Shown: positions 29,201-37,700, counted from the first letter of the stretch. The stretch is 64,000 nt of DNA from JALRHH01 sp964590315 (GCA_964590315.1 CAZPVS010000003.1:1-64000), one strand, 5' to 3'. Translations and numbers: made by a program. The notes: generated by a model from the sequence alone, not told the origin.

Positions 29201-31557
29201 CCGTTAGCAGACGCATTTGTAGTGTCAAGCACCCCTAGATTACCCGTACCTGCACCAGTCAGATTGAGTACTGCACCAGTAGACGCAGTGTACTGTTGGT
29301 TTAGGTTCAATATATTACTACTGTCATTGCATGTGCCAGCTGTCTGAGTACAGGTTGACTGGAGGTTGGCGAGCGCACCGGTAATGTTATAGGTTGCGCC
29401 AGCGTTGTTGACTGTATTGGATCTTACGAGGTTTAAGAATTGTCCAGAGTCGGTTCGAGTAGCCGCAGCGGTAAGTGTTCGGGTTGGCGTTACATTAAGA
29501 TATGCACCGCTAAAGTCAGCTGTTATAGCAGATGCAGCGCCAGTAACGTTCAGCGCCTTACCTGTTGTGAAGCCATTTGCAGTAGTATTGAACAAGAATC
29601 CATTACCTGTTGTGATACTTGTACCTGCTGCATTGAATGAAGACCCAGTTGAAGTACCCACAGCAGAGAAGCCTGTTCCGGCTGAACTGCTGCTTGCTGT
29701 GCCCAAGATGCTCAACCCACTGTTGACCGTATCGATGGTGAACACTGAGGCACCAGCGGCATTCGCGACATTAAGTGCAAAGTTGGTATTTTCAACAGAG
29801 CGTATTGCAACTGGTGCAGTAATAACCGAGCTGACCTGCAGTGTGCCAGTACTTGGTTGCATACCACTCTGGTTTACGCCCGAGTGCAAACCTATTCCGT
29901 CTATATATATAGTACGAGCAACTGCATCGTTTTGCATTATATAGATACTTGACGGCGCAGTGATGGTCGCTCCAGTAGTAAAGGTACAGTTTAGCCGATA
30001 CCAACCTGAGTTAGTCGCAGTCTGTACTGCGCAGTTAACGTTTGTACCAGAAACATCCTGTCGCCCCATAATAAATGCACTAACCGTTCCAGTACTAATC
30101 CTGACAAATGCGGTGAGCGTATACTGAGTAGATGGTGTCAGAGTAACATCATATGAAGCACCTTGGTTAGCTCCAGTCGTAGTGAAGCTCATGCTGTTTG
30201 CTCCGTACAACTTCTGGGCAGTAGACTGCGTCGGTGCGCCCGCACCACCCTTTGATGCCCAGCCACTTACACCACTCTCAAATGATGAGTTAGGTATGAG
30301 ATTCGTATATAGATCAGACGTGCCAGCAACCAGCACATCTTCAGCATCCTGATTCCGAATGACGAATGCCGATGAGTTGTCAGTGGAGGTTTGGATAGTA
30401 GTTTGTCCGCCGGTAAAGTTGATTGCCGTACCACTGAAGTTGAGCGTGTCAAGACTGTCACCCACGTTCACCGTGTCGGCATCTGTGTTGGTTGCAACAT
30501 TGACTGTGTCACAACTTGCACTATTACATACAGAAATACTCGTGGCGGTACTATCGCCAATGCTGAGGGTGCCAGCGGCCCGAGTGTCTAGCGAGGAAGC
30601 AACCTGGAGGTTACCTGCGGCAGTAACGGCGGCGAGTACTGATCCGGCACTTGCCTGGAATTGCATGAGATCAACGGTCTGCCCGTTAGCAGCCCCACGG
30701 ATAACACCACCAATTGTTCCATTGGCTCCGCTATCGCGTGCCTGGATATTGAAGTTGGTCTGAGTTTGTACAACGGTATCGTTCTGGATGTAGTAGGCGG
30801 AGCCTGCGGCTGCTGGACAGTTACTCGCTGCACCATTGTAAACACAAATTGTACCCGGACTGCCTGTTGTTGCGAGGCTCGTATCCGGGAAAAGATACGT
30901 TCTGTCTGCCGTTAAATTGCTGAAATCTACCGTACCCGTAAACGAACCCGTGTTTTTACTCAACGTCTCCGCGCTGTCGGCAACGGTTGCTCGGAACGCA
31001 AATGGGACGCTCGTCAGCCTGATGCGGGGAGTCATCTCTCCATCCCATCCTGGAGCACCCGTACCACCAATGTTCATGGTGAGCCAGAGCTGCTGGTTCC
31101 AGATGTTGGTAGGAAGTGAAGTTACGTCACCGAGGTAGGCGCTTAGGTAACCGTTCTTGACCTGAATCTTGTTTCCGGCTGTGCGCGTCTCTGTCCACAA
31201 ACATGCAGCATCACCAGTACACGAACCCTGGGATGAGCCGGAGCTACTACTAGCGTTGTACAGTTTGAACTCAACGTTGTACGTTCCATCGGCAACCAGA
31301 CTACCGGAACTGTTGAGGAGACGTGCCTGGAAATTAAGTGTGGTAGGCGCAGCGGCATTGACGACAGGTGGGCTCGTGCGCGTAATAGAAACAACAGAGG
31401 TCAAGACTACCATGGTCAGTAACGCAACAAACACCCTCATCCACATGCGTGCGAGGGTGTGACGTAACAGTACTCGTGTTGGAGTTGGTTTTGACACTTT
31501 GTTTGGTAGTTGTTTGTATTGGCTTTTTGAAACTTTTTGTTCTTTGACCACGAGCAT
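23251..31557 (-). CDS. Giant exported surface protein (2768 aa) with beta-helix domain
   Basis: This is the largest gene in the window. It has a signal/anchor helix at about residues 41-58, then the domain starting TTLNFQARLLNSSGSL, shared with the 1342-aa protein. Long tracts of tail-fibre-like repeats follow (ADNTLDLGSTAASWRTLYAD; RPASPTEGMLYFDTTTKSL). A right-handed parallel beta-helix of the NosD/pectate-lyase type lies at about 1305-1590 (NNITNNTLQANTGNGIYIG; NNNVVSSGSSGIRITSG). Two carbohydrate-binding-like jelly rolls are suggested by the TARTIYIDN/TARTIYIDG motifs. The C-terminal beta domain ends VYVENLDFTF and resembles the end of the 2674-aa protein. The beta-helix coding block includes 952 bp identical to that gene. 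The protein is presumably extracellular and structural or adhesive. Confidence 0.87.
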   Translation of the reverse strand: MLVVKEQKVSKSQYKQLPNKVSKPTPTRVLLRHTLARMWMRVFVALLTMVVLTSVVSITRTSPPVVNAAAPTTLNFQARLLNSSGSLVADGTYNVEFKLYNASSSSGSSQGSCTGDAACLWTETRTAGNKIQVKNGYLSAYLGDVTSLPTNIWNQQLWLTMNIGGTGAPGWDGEMTPRIRLTSVPFAFRATVADSAETLSKNTGSFTGTVDFSNLTADRTYLFPDTSLATTGSPGTICVYNGAASNCPAAAGSAYYIQNDTVVQTQTNFNIQARDSGANGTIGGVIRGAANGQTVDLMQFQASAGSVLAAVTAAGNLQVASSLDTRAAGTLSIGDSTATSISVCNSASCDTVNVATNTDADTVNVGDSLDTLNFSGTAINFTGGQTTIQTSTDNSSAFVIRNQDAEDVLVAGTSDLYTNLIPNSSFESGVSGWASKGGAGAPTQSTAQKLYGANSMSFTTTGANQGASYDVTLTPSTQYTLTAFVRISTGTVSAFIMGRQDVSGTNVNCAVQTATNSGWYRLNCTFTTGATITAPSSIYIMQNDAVARTIYIDGIGLHSGVNQSGMQPSTGTLQVSSVITAPVAIRSVENTNFALNVANAAGASVFTIDTVNSGLSILGTASSSSAGTGFSAVGTSTGSSFNAAGTSITTGNGFLFNTTANGFTTGKALNVTGAASAITADFSGAYLNVTPTRTLTAAATRTDSGQFLNLVRSNTVNNAGATYNITGALANLQSTCTQTAGTCNDSSNILNLNQQYTASTGAVLNLTGAGTGNLGVLDTTNASANGVSIDIQSSNAGQYVFKTTSNNGATTSFQVNGDGSIAAGASGTNFTVNGALVVNENVTINGNTTLGNAVTDTTDITGSLATKRGADYTTAGSANNVDFGGASLVRLDTSGAAQTITGIAGGRDGFMLTLVNADASANVTLSNDSGSSSAANRITTGTGADLILPAGASTTLIYDSGASLWRIVGGVATTGGGANQQLSNLSGTVAVNLSLLANADNTLDLGSTAASWRTLYADTSVLTAAVDYIGGGSGTLAVGNGATTTAVSLCNSATCDTIQIANNADADSLTVGDSLDTVGINGTVTVTGATSILGGTLNLNVSSNNTTNINTGTSTGAISIGNSAAGAIALQSGTSVGVTGVTNINVNANNATNINTGTSTGLVTIGGGSGTFSLQTTNIDISSAGAITGATGFTFAAGAYNFDQSASSGTFASGTGTATFNGDVVVAAGKSLTITGGNTASRPASPTEGMLYFDTTTKSLLTYSNGKWQADRSTATKTVAPSTASQAIKDSADYVADGTADQTEINSALTAAAGGKVYLFEGTFTTDDVISIPNNTTLSGAGRGTLIQFANIAGQTKNMITNTDTTTGTGVVIRDVRLDGDKATNTTGTMYGIYLEGMGSQSGSRQGGIVTNTWISNFISDGIRLNTSSYNNITNNTLQANTGNGIYIGNGRSNVVTNNILFGMTGHGIWLSASFFTMVANNNVVSSGSSGIRITSGTDNTITSNNLKDNTASTAHSSIYVNDSDRTHITSNTITDTAGTGYAIEVNDAASDNTYLSDNIYSGTGASSISDAGTNTIYAGQSNGSSYLLTPQDDFAITGNAASTVSTTAGDLTIQAGSGTVSLGSSTNLVSSGALSIRSGGANTLTVDTGGAATLNLGTTNANAVSISRTGITTTVNGALTVTQATTLNGGLTISNGGNVAFQRGTDFSTTGTSNNVDFGTGALFRLTGASAQTITGIAGGTDGRIITLMNIGANTATLSNNSGSSSAANRIITGTGSDLSILTGASVELAYDSGASLWRVIGAAAGGAGANTALSNLSSVAINTSLLTGADNTIDLGSAAFSWRSLYADTSVLTPTVDVSAAGTLSLGTTTATAITLGRSGAEVTVDSTRLSVNGNSITNSKLVVGGALNTTTTSSVYGIQNQFSVNPSGGSLSNVYGFINIPNLSGSNYTIGDVYGGYNRIDIAAGFTGVVTDARALYAAGPSIAGTGTITNYMGLEVGNLNGHGGNTSGTWNNYGVKVGSNTAAAGAGGTLNNYGLHITQPSGAGGTTNNYGIYIQGNGGGSTNYAIYSTSTAAALFSGQMVFSGVTTDITTGTNQDLTLLANGTGVINLDDSITAGGDITFAQGANRTLSVAQNTTANAAGYQMTLRAGQANGSTTGNTGGGLVLQGGDAAGSGNNNGGSVTISGGAATGSGSQGLVNLSTSAFTSAAEQAFTSSTSITAGNVDLYSSLPVKANTNLGSVLTVPDPAQSVIGRVLYISARSGSLDFTMRLNAARTPIDIAMKANSTATLIWNGTDWTAAGASSSTDLQSAYNNTLTSAGGAEIVLNASGGSADGFTIRNNGTTPINGGLLEVQSSIGTNLFSVNNRGTELADNGGAETSSSFNTDWTTVGSASRSRTTTAGQYVTGQAGVSVTTTALANDGVRNNLTANPVVSTTYQVSFTAKLSAGTFSTLQVAYSRDGGTDIEPCTSYSSQTLSTSVWTKITCTITTDSTTATNPDLIIRQTDATARTIYIDNLSFMRNDTTTQPSNVQIGGGIDGGPITLFTLDRSSAPPVANGDSTYYGSMYYDTTTGRIQCYESDGWGACGSAPDNIITLTPEYAGAVLNGSGVGTMTADFCGNGGGLSVNTTFCASGEARSYYRWTSPQATLQTYSIYVNYKLPSTFKGFLDANTIKLTAYRDDASDTNALANLEVYRKNVSGGTISLCGSSTNITQSSNSWEQRSQTGDETGCSFVAGDYVIFKINMSARNNKNVYVENLDFTFSNT
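26505..27456. repeat. 952-bp repeat, copy 1 (identical to 39745-40696)
   Basis: Line-by-line reading shows identity with 39745-40696 at a constant offset of 13,240 bp; the first mismatch is at 27457. Similarity with mostly synonymous changes continues to about 27865. Upstream of 26505 the two sequences differ completely. The block encodes most of the beta-helix and the strand region after it. Confidence 0.95.
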
Positions 31558-31616
31558 CCCTACTCGATAGATCCTGATTTAAACCATAGTCTTGATATCC
31601 CTAGCAAGATCATGGT

Positions 31617-31645
31617 GGGCAGGCGTTTTGTTTGCCTGCCCTTTT
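31617..31645 (+). terminator. GC-rich hairpin with T-tract on the plus strand
   Basis: GGGCAGGC/GCCTGCCC forms a perfect 8-bp stem with a 9-nt loop, followed by TTTTG on the plus strand only. No plus-strand gene precedes it. On the minus strand it lies in the untranslated leader of the 2768-aa gene, 60 nt before the ATG, where it could act as a 5' stability hairpin. Confidence 0.6.
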
Positions 31646-31715
31646 GTAGTTTCGCTTTTTGCCAAGTTTTGTTGTCCCTAGGTACCACTTGTGAGGAGAA
31701 TGAACCTATGTGACC

Positions 31716-31744
31716 ATTATCACTCTTAACCTTATAAAGTTCAA
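31716..31744 (-). promoter_or_regulatory. Putative promoter of the 2768-aa surface gene
   Basis: TTGAAC (31739-31744), a 17-bp spacer and GATAAT (31716-31721) preceded by TG-like bases. The leader would be about 150 nt and include the GGGCAGGC hairpin. Confidence 0.6.
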
Positions 31745-32495
31745 GTAAAAGTGTTCAAAATATTGTGTTCATGATTACACAAATAATTATTGGTTATTAT
31801 TGGTGTTTATATAGTCATTACAACAACAAAATAAAGTATTCTAGTGTTATATGTCAGAATCATCCGATCATTACCATTTAATCTTGAACCATCATATGTT
31901 GTGTTTTTTGCTATGTACTTTACATAGGAGGTTCCTCTACCCAAAGTTTTCCACAAGCACTTTGGCCTATTCCCTTCATCTGATGGCATACGGACAAATA
32001 GTAGCTGTACCATGCGGCGACCTGAGCAGAACAACCATATAGACGGGACTAATAGCCGCCGAGTGCGTCTCGTCTAGAGCCTTCTCAGAATAGCTACGCT
32101 CACGGAAATGTTGTAAAGTGGCGAGGGGAAGTACTGGTTGTCCAAGATATCGTGTATCACATCCTGAATGGGCGCGCGGTTCTCGAGGAAATTCACTCCA
32201 TATGGGTGCTTGTTTATTTGCCGGCTCAGAGACATGACGACTGACAGTCGACGTGTCGTACAGCACCAACATACAAAGTACTTTGATCACGCATGGTGTT
32301 GTATTTTATGTTATGTTTAGTTGTAGTTTAGTACATTAACCCTTACAGTCATCTGTGTTTCTGAATACATTACATTATAGAATATATTCATTTATGTTGC
32401 GTTTTCTGCAACGTAACTTTGAAGACACGCATTAAGCATGAACGCTCCTCTCTGATGCCGCATATTCTGAATTCATTTATGGCATATGGAACTGA

Positions 32496-34061
32496 CTAAA
32501 GAATATTAGTCGGTGGGGTAATAAGCTTAACGCCTGACACCATCAATCCGTCTGCACCTTTCGTGAGCGCCGTGGTTGCGGCAGCGCTATTCGGGCATAT
32601 GTGACCGATGACAGGCTTACCGTAAGATTTTATGGTATCCCACGTAGGCTGATCAGCGTTATAGTCCATTCCTAGGATTGACCACCTGCCCTGATATGTC
32701 GCAAAATTCGCTTCATCCGCCTGATAAAAGTAGCCCCAGGTCGTATACCCCCTATCACTGAAGTCTTTGGCCGGCCCTGTTGTATTTGCTACATTGCCTC
32801 CCACGCCGTAGTATTTGCCGACGATACGGCTGGTAGACCCCGGCAAAGTGTCAAGATAATCCAATAATTCTGCTCGGAATACCGCACTGAGGTATTTTGG
32901 ATCGACGAAGAGCACATGCGTGCTGTAATACATATCTATAAGCTCTTCGATACGCATATAAGGACGATTAGGCTGCGTGGGATTATTGACTGCGACGGAG
33001 CCCAGGATCTCATAACCCTGGACTTGGGCCCATGTCAGTGTCGTCTGGTCAACTCCAGTTACTCCTGAGGTCCGATCCATGGTTTGGTCATGGAGCCCAA
33101 AGAAAACACCGTCTATTGTTCTCCCTACCGATATTTCTAGTGCAGGATACCCGTACAGAGCAGATTGACCATAGGCGAATAAAGACATCTCTGGGAAATC
33201 ACGTGACCCTCCGCGGTGCGCAATGTAAAAGGTGTCTTGGGCAAGCATATGGGTAACTGACGTATAGCCTGGTCTGACAATCTTCATTCCGCCAGGTTCA
33301 ATTAAACCTCCCCCGCCATCTGAGACCTGGAAACGAGCATCTACAAGTACGGTACCGTTACTGACCTTGATAGGGAGTCCGATGGGGCCAGGAGGTGCGG
33401 CTGGTATGCCGATGATAGCAGCAAGCCCGTTGTGAGTATGTGGATTTGGGTAGGTTATGGTAGCTGAGCCAGTAGGGCCCGTCGTGGGGAATGGTTTCTC
33501 TGCTACAAGGGTTGATACATCAATGCCAAGATCGACATGATGCTTCGTAAAATTAGAAACGGTTATCTGCTCTGCGGTTTCTGTGGCTATGGTGCGTTCA
33601 AATGCGAGAACGATACCCAGGGTATCGGGAGAAGTGGTCGTGATGGACGATGCTACTGCCGTTGTCGTAGTTCCAGTAGCAGCGCGGGTATCAAACGAGC
33701 CGATTACCCAATTCGCAACGACACCCCCATCACCTCCCCAAACGAATCGACTATAGGTACCATTCGTGTCGGCTGTCTGATTGAATGTGTAGGTGGCTGC
33801 AGGATTGTCGCATATACGCGCCCAGACACCGACGGACATGGTCCCAGAACCAACCTGGCCAAAAGGACGCAACACCGTCCAGTCGCCTGTGATACTCGGA
33901 ATTCTCATAGCCGTACCCGTCCCTGAAACAATCATCATTATCATCCAGTCACCAAGGGCGATGATGGAGCCGTTTCTATTAGCATTTGGATCGACGGTAA
34001 AAGTTGCTCCCGACCCGTTCGCTACGATATCCGTATAACCCGTAATTGTTGGCATTGCCAT
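32496..34061 (-). CDS. Phage-tail-like protein with C-terminal glycerophosphodiester phosphodiesterase domain
   Basis: The 521-aa product has an N-terminal beta-sandwich (about 1-220, e.g. GSIIALGDWMIMMIVSGTG, TYTFNQTADTNGTYSRF), a short linker, and a GDPD-type TIM-barrel domain from about residue 280. GDPD motifs visible are FYIAHRGGSRDFPEMS (His-Arg), ALEISVGRTIDGVFFGLHDQT (Glu and the second His), FVDPKYL and a late GADGLMVSG. The usual ExD metal pair reads E-I-S. GDPD domains on tail-spike or minor tail proteins are known from actinobacteriophages, where they may cleave teichoic-acid-type polymers. There is no signal peptide or TM helix. The start lies 6 nt after the stop of the small upstream gene. 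It is alone here without capsid or terminase genes, so it is either a domesticated phage piece or a surface effector. Confidence 0.85.
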   Translation of the reverse strand: MAMPTITGYTDIVANGSGATFTVDPNANRNGSIIALGDWMIMMIVSGTGTAMRIPSITGDWTVLRPFGQVGSGTMSVGVWARICDNPAATYTFNQTADTNGTYSRFVWGGDGGVVANWVIGSFDTRAATGTTTTAVASSITTTSPDTLGIVLAFERTIATETAEQITVSNFTKHHVDLGIDVSTLVAEKPFPTTGPTGSATITYPNPHTHNGLAAIIGIPAAPPGPIGLPIKVSNGTVLVDARFQVSDGGGGLIEPGGMKIVRPGYTSVTHMLAQDTFYIAHRGGSRDFPEMSLFAYGQSALYGYPALEISVGRTIDGVFFGLHDQTMDRTSGVTGVDQTTLTWAQVQGYEILGSVAVNNPTQPNRPYMRIEELIDMYYSTHVLFVDPKYLSAVFRAELLDYLDTLPGSTSRIVGKYYGVGGNVANTTGPAKDFSDRGYTTWGYFYQADEANFATYQGRWSILGMDYNADQPTWDTIKSYGKPVIGHICPNSAAATTALTKGADGLMVSGVKLITPPTNIL

Positions 34062-34067
34062 ATCAGG

Positions 34068-34355
34068 CTATAGCCCCGTTATTGAAACGACTACCGTGTT
34101 GACGGGTAAGGCCGGAGCATCAGCGTACTCGTTATATACCATAATTTTTGCACCGACGTCTGTTGCGTCTGCCTTTAAATCAAGAGCACCCTGAAGGCCT
34201 GTCACATCTGTAATATCATGAGAATGACTATTGTTAGCTTTATTCTCCCACTTAGATAGCGTGGCATTATAGCCGAGGACTTGGTTGTCCTGAGGATTAT
34301 TAAGTGCTACGTCGTCTGCACCCGATATGTTTCCCCCAACTGGACTGAACGACAT
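34068..34355 (-). CDS. Small phage-structural-like protein, tail-fibre-type segment
   Basis: The 95-aa product contains SHSHDITDVTGLQGALDLKA, a wording typical of phage tail-fibre and receptor-binding proteins, with HSHDITD and an ALDLKAD coiled trimer-like segment. It probably trimerises. GAGGT lies 9 nt upstream of the ATG, and the gene is coupled to the GDPD protein (6-nt gap). The pair forms a two-gene unit under its own promoter (34396-34424) and terminates no recognised phage operon. The N-terminal part (VGGNISGADDVALNNP) has the same fold vocabulary. The function is inferred only as an accessory or shaft for the downstream protein. Confidence 0.7.
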   Translation of the reverse strand: MSFSPVGGNISGADDVALNNPQDNQVLGYNATLSKWENKANNSHSHDITDVTGLQGALDLKADATDVGAKIMVYNEYADAPALPVNTVVVSITGL

Positions 34356-34395
34356 GGCCGATACCTCATATTTATTTCAACCTGATCTTGCATAA

Positions 34396-34424
34396 ACAAT
34401 AGCAATTATGCCCGGGGTAGTCAA
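34396..34424 (-). promoter_or_regulatory. Putative promoter of the phage-like two-gene unit
   Basis: TTGACT (34419-34424), a 17-bp spacer and TATTGT (34396-34401), about 40 nt upstream of the 95-aa gene. It sits directly after the terminator of the preceding gene, so the pair is transcribed independently. Confidence 0.6.
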
Positions 34425-34454
34425 TCTACCTATGAGGAGCGCCAGTAAGGCACT

Positions 34455-34487
34455 AAAAAAGCAGGGATTGCGAGATTCCCTGCTTTT
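34455..34487 (-). terminator. Intrinsic terminator after the 1445-aa Kelch gene
   Basis: AAAAGCAGGGA/TCCCTGCTTTT forms an 11-bp stem. On the minus strand it ends in TTTTTT; the plus strand also has a short T run, so it may work both ways. Confidence 0.8.
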
Positions 34488-34707
34488 ATTGTAGTGCGTT
34501 TTTGTTTTTGTTTGGTTTGGAGTTTTCTGGTTTTGGTGCGTACCGTTCTGTGACGAACATATCGCTCAGCAAAACCTGATAATGATTATGATTGATTGTT
34601 TACAAGGATGCAAGTGCTTTTGAATAAAAAAGTGATTCATTTTCCACAGGTATGTACACATGTATTATCACCTCTGTAAAGTAATCCGTACGGAGCAACA
34701 ATACTAC

Positions 34708-37700
34708 CTATTGGCTCAGTTTGCATGTATCAAGTGGCTGCTGTGTCTCGTTGTAAAACCATTTACCACCAAATAAACGTTTATTGGGTGGCGGCACCGT
34801 GGGTGACGTATAGTAGACAGTAACGTCAGTCACCTCACTCTGTACCGATCCCCCGCCAACCGTAGCTGTTTCAGAGTCATCAAGAATTAATGTAATCCAC
34901 ACATAATTTACCGTACCGGCGGCACATGCCAATGGTGGCTCAGATCCTGATCCCTGACTTGCCCCTGCTGCTGCAGAAAGTACCCCGTCAGAACCAGCTG
35001 TTTTATATTGCAACGAACTTTGTCCACTCAGTGTTCCGTTAAAATATACTGAATCAAAATCGAGTGCACCGCCAAGTTCTACGAGCTTAGAATAATGTGA
35101 TATACGGGGTGTAATTTTAAGTGGTGCGTACTGAACATCATTAAAGTATGTGGGCACCGAATCTAAGCCTCCTGCCAAGTACAGTCGGCCTCCGTATATA
35201 GCCACACCGCTGTCTGAACGAGGGTTAGTGAACATTTCTCTGTTTGTGCGCCATGTTCCGAGCGTTCCGTTAGCATTTATTGGCGCGTACTCCGTATTGA
35301 GCTGGTTTCCGACGGTATTTGTTCCCGTAAGTACGTACAATGATCCGTTGACAGCCTCCATTTTATGATAGCCTCTATCTGTCAAAAGATCGGCTGCATA
35401 GTTCCAGCTTCCTATACTGCCATTGCTATTCAGGGGCGCGTACTGAACATCGCGATAGTAATTACCTGCTGAGTCTCTGCCCCCAGATAGATATATGTAT
35501 CCGTTATAAGCGGTTGTTCCGACAACCATACGAGATCCAGAAAAACTCGTACTAGCCGCCCATGTTCCTACGGTTCCATCTGTATTGATAGGTGCATAAT
35601 ATGTCGTATCGTAGTAGGTAGCTCCATCACGCCCTCCTACTATATATAGGTAATTGTTATAGGCGGCGCTACCTGCATTGCCTCTCTTCGGGACACTCCC
35701 TGAAGAAAGATTCATAGTAGCAGGCGATGTCCATGCGCTTAAGCTGCCGTCACTATTTATGGTTGCGTACTCATAGGTATTAAGCCGCGTACCTCCGGTA
35801 GTTTCTCCGGTATATACATACACTCGATTGCCAGACACCCCAATCCCAAAATTATTCCGGGCAGTATTTAGGCTACTCCTTGCCGTCCAAGTACCGAGGC
35901 TGCCATCAGCATTAATTGGAGCAGAGTACACGTCATCAAGATACCCATCGGTTGGGTTATATCCCCCTACCGTGAAGAGATACCCCCTTGCGGCAAATAT
36001 GTTGCCTCCGGAAAATCCATTTGTGTATATACTGCTGAGTCCTGTCGAAGTTGACCAAGCACCTATTGCGCCACTCCCCCCATTATTTAACCTAAAGCTG
36101 TATACTTTGCGATTTTGCGTCGTTGAATCGAATCCAGTTCTTCCGTTTATAAGAAAGACTTTGTCCTCTGAAACTGCTATAGCGTGCATTGCCTGTGCGT
36201 TTGTCATGCTCTGACCCACCGTCCAGCTACCCAAAGTACCATCAGAATTAATCTTTGCATATTCGACGCTATCAAGCACTGTTGCGTTATTGTCATCGCC
36301 ACCTGCCACGTACAAGTAGCCGTTATAAGCGACTGCTTTATGACGTTGCCGTGCTGTATTAAGGGTGCTCGCACTTGACCATGTGGTGATACCGCCGCCG
36401 CTCGTAAGCTCTGTGTAATGAACTCTATCTTCGACGGCTCCGGCTCTCTGCCCACCGATAACGTACAAATACTTGCCATAAACCACAGCGGCCTCGTAGA
36501 CACGCTGAATAGGAATTGTCTGTCCTGCTCCGTTGAGGAGCGTCCAGCTACCTACACTTCCGTCACTATTAATGGGCGCAGAGTATATCTTGTCATTGTC
36601 GGTATCGGTGTCTCCTAGTTGATAAATATAGCCGTTGTATGCGACAGCAGGATGACCAGCAACTGCAGCGGGATAGTTTGTTGCATTCGTAGTCCATGTA
36701 CTCATTCCGCAGCCGGAGTTATTAAGCGTGGTGTACTGAATTGTATCAAGGGAGACTCCGTCGCTACCGCCAATCAAATAAATCCGTCCGTTGTAAAATG
36801 CAAATCCAAAGTTTGATGTACCATAATTCATATATCGTGTGGGTGCTACGGCAGTCCAGGTGCCTAACGTATTAGCGCTCGAAATTGACGAATAGTACAC
36901 CGTTGTAGAATAACCACCACCTGATCCACTATAGCCACCGACTAAATACATACAGCCCTTGTATGCAATTGCTGCGCCACCTGCTCTTCCTAAGTTAATA
37001 TTTACGGGTGACGTCGTGGAAGTACCGGTATCTGTTTCTGTCGTATAGTCCTGATTATGCCCCTGTGGGTTAATTGAAGCATATTGGACAGTATCCCTAG
37101 GTGCTCCATCCGTACCACCTGAAATATACAAATAACCCTTATACGCGACAAGAGCTGGGCCCCATACCTCATACGCTATATTACTCATCGTTCTTGGTTT
37201 GTCCACCGCCCCACTGGCAGTTACAAGAGCATATGTTGAGCCAGCAGTGCTATTAACGCCACCTGCCGTATATAGGTACCCATTATACGAAGTATATCCA
37301 AAGCGATAGTCTGTCTGAGGATAATTGTCCGCGACCGAGTTCGTCACCCAGGCTCCACTGTCAATACCTCCGGTTGCATTGATGGGCGCATATTGGATGT
37401 CCGCATAAACTGTAGATCCCTCCAGGGTACCCCTTGTCACGTATAAGTAGCCGTTATAGGCAAACACTCCTGGATCCATTCTTATATTCGTAAATGACGT
37501 GGTAGTCTGCCAAGCTGCGGTATCACCATTAGCTTTCAGGGCTGCAAACTGCACGGTTGCCGTGGGGGTTGATGAATTCCCACAGTTCGAAGTTGTTGTA
37601 TTATTACCACCTGCAGCATACAGGTACCCGTTGTACACTGCGTACCCTGCCCGACAGACACCAAGCGACATGGTATTGGCGCTTGTCATCCAAGAGCCTA

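Larger units (their letters stand above)
31558..32495. other. 938-bp gene-free region upstream of the 2768-aa gene
   Basis: It contains a promoter (31716-31744) and a strong hairpin (31617-31641). The remaining approximately 750 bp is AT-rich at both ends (31740-31900 and 32280-32420) with a more GC-balanced centre. Open frames of 75 and 104 codons on the minus strand have no recognisable motifs or ribosome sites. I see no tRNA, tmRNA, RNase P or SRP RNA signature. Confidence 0.6.
34356..34707. other. Intergenic region with promoter and terminator
   Basis: This 352-bp gap holds the promoter of the phage-like pair (34396-34424) and the terminator of the upstream Kelch gene (34455-34487). A T/G-rich run lies at about 34498-34535. 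Nothing else is recognisable. Confidence 0.6.

Noticed and set aside
31976..32290. 104-codon minus-strand frame in the spacer
   Set aside because: No ribosome site, no recognisable motif, composition like random sequence; overlapped by another weak frame.
32496..34355. Prophage or single frameshifted gene
   Set aside because: The 95-aa gene has its own stop followed 6 nt later by a clean ATG, and no capsid, terminase, integrase or lysis genes are present, so neither a prophage nor one broken gene is supported.
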